Shown piece after piece: positions 49,624 to 57,033 of a DNA stretch of 64,000 nucleotides. A program made the translations under genes and the position numbers. How positions within the stretch are numbered: the stretch's first letter is position 1; every line of letters starts with the position of its first letter. Source of the stretch: DASVEG01 sp035540495 (GTDB lineage: Bacteria; Actinomycetota; Acidimicrobiia; Acidimicrobiales; CADCTF01). Under the pieces are notes generated by a model. It ran no database searches and was not told the DNA's origin. It worked only from the letters and a program-made list of their open reading frames with translations. The stretch spans positions 104,166 to 168,165 of the forward strand of contig DATLGL010000035.1 in NCBI GenBank assembly GCA_035540495.1, in the 5' to 3' direction.

Positions 49624-50346
49624 CTAGCTGCCGTCGCTCGGACGTGCCGCCTGATCGGCGGGACGCGTGGTCGCGGGGGTGTCCGCGGTCTTCTCCTCGG
49701 CGACGGACGACCCGTCGGGGACGGTGCGGCCGTCCGCGTTCGACTTCGCGTCGCCGGCGGCGTCGCCGCCACTCGCCTTGTCGGCCTTGGCCGCCTTCTT
49801 CTCCTCGGACTTGCCGGGGTTCTCGGGCTTGCCCGCGTCGTCGGGCTTGCCGCCCTTGCCGTCGGCGTCGGACTCCGCGTCGGCGGTGTCGTCATCGCCC
49901 TCGCCGGCTCGCACCGGCTTCCCGCACCGGCTGGCCGCAGCCTCGGCCGCGTCGCCGCCCTGGGCGCGGACGGCCTTCACGTACTGGCCGTGGTTCTTGT
50001 ACTCGACGTCGGCGCACGGCTCGTCGGTGTCGCCACGGAAGCGCTCCGTGCCGGCATCGCCCTCGGGCACGTTGACGCCGACCTTGCTCAGCGTCTCGGA
50101 CGCGATCGGCTGCAGCGGCCCGAGCGCGCCGGCGCTGGCGAGGCCGGTCGTGCCGAGCAGGAAGCCGACGATCAGCGCCACCGCGATGCGCACGCGGTTG
50201 CCGAACGTGCCGAGCAGCGAAGGCGCTGCCGCCGCCTCCGCCATCGCCGTCAGATGCCGCGACTGGGTCGCCGAGTCGATGGGGAGCTCCCCGAGCGCAC
50301 GAAGCCGCCGTGTGAGCCCGTCTTCGGGCTCGTACATGTCCGTCAT
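49624..50346 (-). CDS. Probable membrane-bound regulator of the adjacent ECF sigma factor
   Basis: 240 residues. A cytoplasmic N-terminus (LTRRLRALGELPIDSATQSRHLTAMAEAA), one membrane helix (about 52-74) and an extracellular domain. After about residue 140 that domain turns into a highly charged Lys/Asp/Ala/Gly repeat-like tail. The position directly after an ECF sigma gene suggests an anti-sigma or co-regulator role, but no ZAS HxxxCxxC motif is present. It starts 15 nt after the sigma gene. Confidence 0.55.
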   Translation of the reverse strand: MTDMYEPEDGLTRRLRALGELPIDSATQSRHLTAMAEAAAAPSLLGTFGNRVRIAVALIVGFLLGTTGLASAGALGPLQPIASETLSKVGVNVPEGDAGTERFRGDTDEPCADVEYKNHGQYVKAVRAQGGDAAEAAASRCGKPVRAGEGDDDTADAESDADGKGGKPDDAGKPENPGKSEEKKAAKADKASGGDAAGDAKSNADGRTVPDGSSVAEEKTADTPATTRPADQAARPSDGS

Positions 50347-50361
50347 CGCTTCGGTTAGCGA

Positions 50362-50853
50362 TCAGTCGCTGCCGCGGGATACGGATCGCCGCAGATTTTC
50401 CAGTGCCCGGTGCTGGAGGGCCTTCACCGCCCCCGTCGTGCGCCCCGTCACCTTGGCGACGGCCTCGAGAGGGAGGTCGGCCACGAACCGCAGCAGCACC
50501 ACCTCCCGCTGGTCGGCGCTCAGCGCGGCCAGCGCGTCGACGAGCTCGGGATCGACGGGGTCGGGGGGCGCATCGGCGACCCGCGCGTCCTCCACCTCGT
50601 CCGAGGGATCCGACCGGTTTCGCGACCTCTTCCGGTGCGCGTCGACCGCCCGGTTGTGCGCGATCGAGAAGACCCAACGGCGCAGCCCGTCTGCGTCGCC
50701 CTTGAACCGCCCGCGCCTGAGGTCGCGCGCGACCTGCAGGAAGACCTCGCCGAGCACGTCCTCGGGCTCGGCCACTCGCTGCGACCGCAGGTACCCCAGC
50801 ACGGCGGGCGCCAGCTCGCGGTACGCCTCGCCCGCGTTCGGTGCCTCGGCCAT
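50362..50853 (-). CDS. ECF-type RNA polymerase sigma factor
   Basis: 163 residues with region 2 (PEDVLGEVFLQVARDLRRGRFKGDADGLRRWVFSIAHNRAVDAHRK) and region 4 (ALSADQREVVLLRFVADLPLEAVAKVTGRTTGAVKALQHRALENLRR). It likely directs a stimulus-specific regulon. TACCTT ends 9 nt before the ATG, so it can be expressed independently of the upstream transporter-protein genes, although only 33 nt separate it from them. The signal is unknown. Confidence 0.85.
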   Translation of the reverse strand: MAEAPNAGEAYRELAPAVLGYLRSQRVAEPEDVLGEVFLQVARDLRRGRFKGDADGLRRWVFSIAHNRAVDAHRKRSRNRSDPSDEVEDARVADAPPDPVDPELVDALAALSADQREVVLLRFVADLPLEAVAKVTGRTTGAVKALQHRALENLRRSVSRGSD

Positions 50854-50886
50854 GAGGGCACGAAGGTAGTCAGGTCGGCGCGCGCC

Positions 50887-52782
50887 TCAACAGCTCATGC
50901 AGCGCTGCTCCGGCGGGTGGGTGTGCGGTCGGTTGGTGTCGTGCGGGTAGGTGTCCTTGCCGCCCGGCGGGTTGTCGGACGTGAAGATCGCGCCCTCGGC
51001 CTGGAACACGTTCGGCTCCGTCGCGGGCCACTCTCCGGGCTTGTAGCGCTTGCCGCCGTTCGCCTTCATCATGATCCCGACCCCGTCCTTGCCGGTCTCG
51101 TCCTTGCCTCGCCCAGAGGCGTTCCAGAAGACCTCGGTGAAGTCCTTGATCGCGTTCGGGGACTCCCGCGTGTAGTACACGAGCGGCGCGGCAGGGATGC
51201 CGCCCGTCGGCGGCATGGCGAACATGGCCTGCACCCACCGCTCCCGGGTGAGGTTCGGACCGGCCATCTGGATGCCGTTGAACGTGTTCTGCACCGGCGA
51301 CGGGTAGACGTTGATGCCGACGCCCTCCTCGCCTCGGGGCGAACCCGGCTTCGCGTGGTGGTACATGCGATAGCCGTACGACTGGCTGACGTCCTCGAAG
51401 AAGACCCAGAGGGGCGACATGCCGAACGCGTGGCTCCACTGCTGCTGGTCGTAGGTGCGTCCAAAGAACGACGTGTCGGACAGCAGCGTCCCGCTGATGA
51501 ACCACTCGGGGAAGTACGCCTGCCGGGTCGCCTCCTGGGTGAGGAAGATCGGATAGAGCGGGTCGCCGATGAAGAGCACGTTGCTCACGCCCGCGGAGCG
51601 CATCTTCGAGATGATCGCCGCCGCCTGATCAGGCGCGCGCGCGACGTCGTAGAGGTACCCGACGTCCGCTGACAGCGAGACGTTGTACTTCTTCAGCTCG
51701 TTGATGTAGAAGTCGCGGGCTTCCTTCAGGTTCGGGTTCGCCTTGGTGCCGGCGCCCTCGACGTAGATGAGCCCGAACTTCCGCGGCTGCTGCTGCATCG
51801 CGGGGTTCCCCGACCACTTCGCCGGACGGTTGGCGAGGCGCTTCCCGATGTACTCGGCGATCGAGACGTAGTAGTCCTCGATCGTCGGCAGGTCGCCGAA
51901 GATCAGCGGAGGGTTGCGCTTGTAGTAGCCCCGCGACTCCGAGCGGATGCACGTGCACGGCACACCGCGCTGCGCGAGCTCCTCGGCGAACACCGACGAG
52001 AGGGTCTGGCCGAACACGGCGAACGGCTTGATCTCGTTCGCGACGCGGATCGCGTCCGACTTCATCGCCTCGTCGTTGTCGCTCTTGCCGCTCGCGTTGA
52101 CGTCCTGGAACACGACCTCGCGGCCGTAGGTCTCTGTGTGGGTGTTCATGTAGCGGCGGAGCACCTCGTAGATGCGCTTCTGGTCTTCGCGCGTGTCCTC
52201 CGCACCGATGCCGCGCAACGCGGCCTCCGTGGCCGGATCCGACTGGGGGAGGAAGCGGACGATGAGGACCTTGTCCTTCGTCACCCCCACGTCGGTGGCA
52301 CCGCCGTTGTCGGCTCCCTTCGGCCACGGCTCCACGCACACGGGCGCGTAGAGCCAGATCTGGTCCTGCCGGCCGTCCGGCCGGCAGTTGGGGCCGCTGC
52401 CGAACTTCACCGACGCGGCGCCGGGAGGCCCGCTCTGCTGCTGGCGGACGGCTCCACCGGCCGGAGCCGAGCCTCCGCCGCCCGCGGCAGCTCCCGATCC
52501 GGCTCCGCCGACGCGTGATGCACCAGGTCCGGTGCCGGACGCGGATCCCGCCCCGCCGGGCGACCCGGCCGCGTCCTGCGCGATCGTCTCCGAAGGATCG
52601 ACCGCGCCGTCGAGCGAGGGGTCCGCGGTCGCCTCCAGACCACCCGGCGCCGTCCCGACGGCGGAGAGGTCGCCACCGCCGCGCCCGCCGCGATCGTCGG
52701 GCATCACGACGATCAGCAGCGCGAGCACGGCGATCACCGCGAGCGTGGGCCCGTAGCGATCGAGCAGGTCCTTCATGGTCAT
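50887..52782 (-). CDS. Membrane-anchored branched-chain-type substrate-binding protein, copy 1
   Basis: 631 residues. An N-terminal membrane helix after DLLDRYGP, no lipobox, a long Gly/Ala/Ser-rich linker (30-120), then a periplasmic-binding fold of the LivJ/K class: VLIVRFLPQSDPATEAAL, FGLIYVEGAG and RSAGVSNVLFIGDPLYPIFLTQEATRQAYFPEW. The tail is HTHPPEQRCMSC (Cys628, Cys631). It is a paralogue of the next gene. The ligand is unknown. The membrane anchor replaces the usual lipoprotein anchor. Confidence 0.8.
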   Translation of the reverse strand: MTMKDLLDRYGPTLAVIAVLALLIVVMPDDRGGRGGGDLSAVGTAPGGLEATADPSLDGAVDPSETIAQDAAGSPGGAGSASGTGPGASRVGGAGSGAAAGGGGSAPAGGAVRQQQSGPPGAASVKFGSGPNCRPDGRQDQIWLYAPVCVEPWPKGADNGGATDVGVTKDKVLIVRFLPQSDPATEAALRGIGAEDTREDQKRIYEVLRRYMNTHTETYGREVVFQDVNASGKSDNDEAMKSDAIRVANEIKPFAVFGQTLSSVFAEELAQRGVPCTCIRSESRGYYKRNPPLIFGDLPTIEDYYVSIAEYIGKRLANRPAKWSGNPAMQQQPRKFGLIYVEGAGTKANPNLKEARDFYINELKKYNVSLSADVGYLYDVARAPDQAAAIISKMRSAGVSNVLFIGDPLYPIFLTQEATRQAYFPEWFISGTLLSDTSFFGRTYDQQQWSHAFGMSPLWVFFEDVSQSYGYRMYHHAKPGSPRGEEGVGINVYPSPVQNTFNGIQMAGPNLTRERWVQAMFAMPPTGGIPAAPLVYYTRESPNAIKDFTEVFWNASGRGKDETGKDGVGIMMKANGGKRYKPGEWPATEPNVFQAEGAIFTSDNPPGGKDTYPHDTNRPHTHPPEQRCMSC

Positions 52783-52839
52783 GCGAGCCGCCCCCTCGTG
52801 GCTCGGGACCGACCGACCCGGTGGTGCTAGGTCAGCAGG

Positions 52840-54729
52840 TCATCCCTTCGGTGCACAGCTGAGACAGCCCTGCTTGTCGTAGGGGTGCGTGTGGCCGTCT
52901 TGTTCGTGTTGCGGATCGCGCCCGCCCGGCGGGTTGTCGGACGTGTAGATCGACTTGCCCTGGTCGTCGCCGAAGACCATGGGGTCGCCTGGCGTCCACT
53001 TGCCGATCTCGTAGCGCTGACCCTGGTTCGCCTTCATCAGCGACCCCGGCGCCGTCTTGCCGGTCTCGTCGACGCTGGTGCGGTTCGGATCCCACCAGAC
53101 CTCGACCATGTCCTTGTACGACGTCGGGTGCTCCCGCGTGTAGTACACGAGCGGGTTCGCCGGCGTGCCGCCCGTCCGCGGGTAGCTGAACATGCCCTTC
53201 GAGAACGTGTCGGGCGTGAGGTTCGGGCCCGCCATGTGGATGCCCCGGAAGAGCAGGTTCCACGGCGAGCGGACGACGTTGATCGACACGCCCTCGCGCC
53301 CGTGCGCCTCGCCCGGCATGCCGTGGTGGTACTCGCGATAGCCCGGCGACGACTGCTCCTGCTCCCAGAACACCGGCAGCGGCGACATGCCGAACGCGCT
53401 GCGCCACTGCGCCTGGTCGTACGTGCGTCCGAAGAACGTGGTGTCGACGAGCGCGGTGCCCGTGATCATCCACTCGGGGAAGTACGCCTGCCTCGTCGCT
53501 TCCTTCGTGAGGAAGATGGGCATCAGCGGATCACCGGTGAAGATCACGTGGTTGACGCCCGCGCTCTTCATCTTGGCGATGATCGACGTCGCCTGGTCGG
53601 GCGCCTTCGAGAGCTCGTAGACGTAGCCGACGTCGGCGGCGAGGCTCATGCCGCGGCTCGACAGCTCCTTGAGGAACGCCTTGTGCGACACCTGGTAGTA
53701 CGGGTCGGCCTTGCCCGATCCTTCGAAGTAGATCGACCCGAACTTGCGGGTCTGCGCGCGCACCGTGGGATCGCTGCTGTGCTTGGCCGGCTTGCCCCAC
53801 AGGCGCTTGTGCATGTAGTCGGCGATCGCCAGGCCGTAGTGCTCGCCGGTCGGCAGGTCGCTGAAGATGTACGGCGGGTTGTCTTGGTAGAACTGGCTCG
53901 ACTGCGACGTCGTGCACATGCAGATCACGCCTCGAGCCGCCGCTTCCTGAGCGGCGACGCCGGGCAGGCCGACGGCCGCGAAGGCCTTGTGCTCGTTGGC
54001 GATCTTGATGGCGTCCGACTTCATCGCCTCGTCGTTGTCGCTCTTGCCCGACGCCTGGACGGTGATGATCTTGACCTCGCGCCCGTAGGTCTCGGTGTGG
54101 TGGTTGTAGTAGCGGCGCAGCGCTTCCACCATCCGGGCGGTGTCTTCGGGGCTGTCGTTCGCTCCGGCGCCCTGCAGTGCCGCCTGCGTCGCCGGGTCAC
54201 TCTGGGTGCGGTAGCGGACGACGGTGATCGCATCTGCGCTCACACCGCGAGACGTGGCGCCGCCGTTCGGGGTGCCCGGCTTCCAGTTGGCGCACGGCGA
54301 CGCGTACAGCGAGATCGCCTTCTGGCGCCCGTCGCTGCGGCAGTTCGGTCCCGAGCCGTACTCGACGGCTCCGGGAGCAGCCTGCGCGCCGGCGCCGGAC
54401 GTGCCACCGGCGGAACCTGCGGTGCTTCCCTGCTGCGCCCCTCCGCCGCCGACCGTGCCGGCACGGACGCCGGTCGACGCCGCGCCCGCAGTCGAGGCGA
54501 GTGCGCCGGTGTCACCGGGGGCGTCCGCCACCGAGGGATCGACCGCACCCGGGTCGCTCGACGCGAGATCGCCGGTCCCGCCCGCTCCCGTGTTCACGCT
54601 GCCGAAGCCGTTGGTCGCGACGTTCGACGGATCCTGCGCGTTGCCGGGCAACAACACGATGAGCAGGCCCAGCACGACGAGCACCGCGGCCGTCGGGCCG
54701 TAGCGGTCGAGCACCTCCCGAAGCGTCAC
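52840..54729 (-). CDS. Membrane-anchored branched-chain-type substrate-binding protein, copy 2
   Basis: 629 residues from a GTG with a G-rich SD-like run upstream. Same layout as copy 1: VLDRYGPTAAVLVVLGLLIVLLP anchor, Gly/Ala/Thr linker, then ITVVRYRTQSDPATQAAL, FGSIYFEGSG, KSAGVNHVIFTGDPLMPIFLTKEATRQAYFPEW, and tail HTHPYDKQGCLSC (Cys622, Cys625). The two copies are adjacent with a 57-nt gap and face a fused permease, so they may offer two ligands to one transporter. Confidence 0.8.
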   Translation of the reverse strand: MTLREVLDRYGPTAAVLVVLGLLIVLLPGNAQDPSNVATNGFGSVNTGAGGTGDLASSDPGAVDPSVADAPGDTGALASTAGAASTGVRAGTVGGGGAQQGSTAGSAGGTSGAGAQAAPGAVEYGSGPNCRSDGRQKAISLYASPCANWKPGTPNGGATSRGVSADAITVVRYRTQSDPATQAALQGAGANDSPEDTARMVEALRRYYNHHTETYGREVKIITVQASGKSDNDEAMKSDAIKIANEHKAFAAVGLPGVAAQEAAARGVICMCTTSQSSQFYQDNPPYIFSDLPTGEHYGLAIADYMHKRLWGKPAKHSSDPTVRAQTRKFGSIYFEGSGKADPYYQVSHKAFLKELSSRGMSLAADVGYVYELSKAPDQATSIIAKMKSAGVNHVIFTGDPLMPIFLTKEATRQAYFPEWMITGTALVDTTFFGRTYDQAQWRSAFGMSPLPVFWEQEQSSPGYREYHHGMPGEAHGREGVSINVVRSPWNLLFRGIHMAGPNLTPDTFSKGMFSYPRTGGTPANPLVYYTREHPTSYKDMVEVWWDPNRTSVDETGKTAPGSLMKANQGQRYEIGKWTPGDPMVFGDDQGKSIYTSDNPPGGRDPQHEQDGHTHPYDKQGCLSCAPKG

Positions 54730-54792
54730 TGACCCCCCTCTGGCCGGACTTTCGCAACGGCCACGCCGGCCGATCGTGCGGGGAGGTATTTC

Positions 54793-57033
54793 GTGGTGAA
54801 GCGGCGAAACCCCTTCCCGGATGTGATCTCGGTCACGCCGGAAGGGGGAGCCTTGGAAGCGGGTGCAACCGCGGATCGCGTGGCCAAGACGCTGGAACAT
54901 CCCGACGTCCGGTTCGGGATGTGGACCTTCGTCGGCACGCTCCTGCTGCTGGTCTGGGTGGGGTTCGTGTTCCCGACGCCGCCGTCGATCGTGTTCCTCG
55001 GCGCCGTCCTCGGGTCGCTCAACGCCCTCGTCGCGATGGGGATCGTGCTGATCTACCGGGCCAATCGCATCATCAACTTCGCGCAGGGAGACCTCGGCGC
55101 CATCGCTGCGGTGCTGGCCGTCTCGCTGATCGTCGGACCCGGGTGGAACTTCTTCGCGGCGCTGGCCGCGGGGCTGCTCGCGGCGCTCGTGATCGGTGCG
55201 TTCGTCGAGTTCGCGTTCATCCGCCGCTTCTCGAAGTCACCCCGCCTGATCCTCACGGTCGCAACGATCGGCCTCAGCTCGATCCTCGCCGGCGGGCAGC
55301 TCCTCCTGCCCCGCGCCTTCGGCTACACGACGGCGCCGCAGGACTTCCCGATCCCGGTGAAGATGCGCCTCGAGTGGTTCCCGTACACGTACCACTTCGG
55401 TCACGTGATGGTCTTCGTCGTCGTGCCCCTCGCGGCGATCGGCCTCGCCGCCTTCTTCCGCTACACCCGCGTCGGCATCGCGGTGCGCGCTTCGGCCGAG
55501 TCGGCCGATCGGGCGTCGCTCCTCGGCGTGCCGGTGAAGCGGGTCGGCACGCTCGTGTGGGTCCTCGCTTCGGGGCTCTCGGCCGTCGCCATCCTCGTGA
55601 AGGCGCCGATCGTCGGCGTGCCGATCGGTTCCGTGCTCGGACCGTCGATCCTCCTGCGGGCGCTCGCCGCGGCGGTCATCGGGCGGATGGAGAAGCTCGC
55701 GACGACGTTCGCCGTCTCGCTGCTGCTCGGTGTGCTCGAGATCGCCACGTTCTGGAAGACCAACCGGACGCTGCTCGCCGACGCCGTGCTCTTCGGCGTG
55801 ATCATCACCGCGCTGCTCCTCCAGCGCCGCGGCGCGGTCGCACGGGCGGTCGATGCCGGGGTGTCGACGTGGCAGTCGGTCAAGGAGATCCGCCCGATCC
55901 CGCGGGAGCTGGCGACGGTGCAGTCGGTTCGGTGGATCCGCGCCATCGGCGGCGGCGCGTTGTTCTTCGCCCTCGTCGTCTGGCCGACGTACTGGAACGG
56001 CAGCCGGGTGAACCTCGTCGGCGTCGGCCTGATCTTCGCCATGGTCGGCGTCTCCCTCGTCGTGCTGACGGGATGGGCCGGGCAGATCAGCCTCGGACAG
56101 CTCGCCTTCGTCGCCTTCGGCGGCGCCGTCGCCGGGAAGCTGTTCCAGAACGGGTGGCACTTCCTCCCGTCTCTGCTCGCCGCGGGCATCGTCGGCGCAT
56201 TCGTGGCCGTGCTCATCGGCCTCCCCGCGCTGCGCATCCGAGGCCCGTTCCTCGCCGTGAGCACGCTCGGCTTCGCGCTCGCCACCGCGTCGTTCTTCCT
56301 CAACCGCGAGTTCTTCCCGTGGCTCGTCCCGACCGGCCGCGTCACCCGACCGACGAACCTGTTCGGCAAGTTCGACCTCGAGAGCGAGCACGCGTACTAC
56401 TACGTGCTGCTGCTCGGGCTCGTGTTCATGGTTGCGTCCGCGCGATCGCTTCGACGCAGCCGCACCGGCCGCACGCTCATCGCGATCCGCGACAACTCGC
56501 GCGCCGCGCAGTCGTACGGCGTGAGCCCGATGCGGGCGCAGCTCACCGCGTTCGCGATCTCCGGCTTCTACGCCGCCTTCGCCGGCGGGCTCTACGTCTT
56601 CCACCAGCACGGGCTGTCGGAGACGATCCTCCAGCCCGAGCAGTCGATCCGGGTGTTCCAGATGGTCGTGATCGGAGGCCTCGGCTCGATCCCCGGTGGC
56701 CTCATCGGCGCGGCGTGGGAGACGTTCCTCCGCTACTCACCCGCCACTCGCCTGCCGCTCACCCAGTTCCTCGCCAGCGGTGTCGGCACCCTCGTCATCC
56801 TGCTCTTCCTGCCCGGCGGGCTCGGCGGCCTCTTCTACGACGTCCGCGACGCGGTGCTGCGACGGATCGCGCTGAAGAAGGGCATCCACGTGCCGTCGCT
56901 CGTCGCCGACCGTCGCATCGTCGGCGACGCCGACGAGAGCGAGCAGGTCGCCGAGGAGCGGGCCGTGCTCGACGCCAACCGTGCCGGGATCGACGCGGAG
57001 CTCGCCGAAGAGCGCGAGCTGGTGGAGGCGTGA
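54793..57033 (+). CDS. Fused LivH-LivM branched-chain-type ABC permease
   Basis: 746 residues. N-terminal half is LivH-like (LGSLNALVAMGIVLIYRANRIINFAQGDLGA, about 65-345); C-terminal half is LivM-like (FAMVGVSLVVLTGWAGQISLGQLAFVAFGG, GLPALRIRGPFLAVSTLGFALA, VIGGLGSIPGGLIGAAWETFLR, about 385-690), followed by a charged cytoplasmic tail. The family moves branched-chain amino acids, amides or urea. GTG start with SD GGAGG; a GTG three bases later is possible. The stop overlaps the ATPase fusion start (TGATG). Confidence 0.88.
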   Translation: MVKRRNPFPDVISVTPEGGALEAGATADRVAKTLEHPDVRFGMWTFVGTLLLLVWVGFVFPTPPSIVFLGAVLGSLNALVAMGIVLIYRANRIINFAQGDLGAIAAVLAVSLIVGPGWNFFAALAAGLLAALVIGAFVEFAFIRRFSKSPRLILTVATIGLSSILAGGQLLLPRAFGYTTAPQDFPIPVKMRLEWFPYTYHFGHVMVFVVVPLAAIGLAAFFRYTRVGIAVRASAESADRASLLGVPVKRVGTLVWVLASGLSAVAILVKAPIVGVPIGSVLGPSILLRALAAAVIGRMEKLATTFAVSLLLGVLEIATFWKTNRTLLADAVLFGVIITALLLQRRGAVARAVDAGVSTWQSVKEIRPIPRELATVQSVRWIRAIGGGALFFALVVWPTYWNGSRVNLVGVGLIFAMVGVSLVVLTGWAGQISLGQLAFVAFGGAVAGKLFQNGWHFLPSLLAAGIVGAFVAVLIGLPALRIRGPFLAVSTLGFALATASFFLNREFFPWLVPTGRVTRPTNLFGKFDLESEHAYYYVLLLGLVFMVASARSLRRSRTGRTLIAIRDNSRAAQSYGVSPMRAQLTAFAISGFYAAFAGGLYVFHQHGLSETILQPEQSIRVFQMVVIGGLGSIPGGLIGAAWETFLRYSPATRLPLTQFLASGVGTLVILLFLPGGLGGLFYDVRDAVLRRIALKKGIHVPSLVADRRIVGDADESEQVAEERAVLDANRAGIDAELAEERELVEA

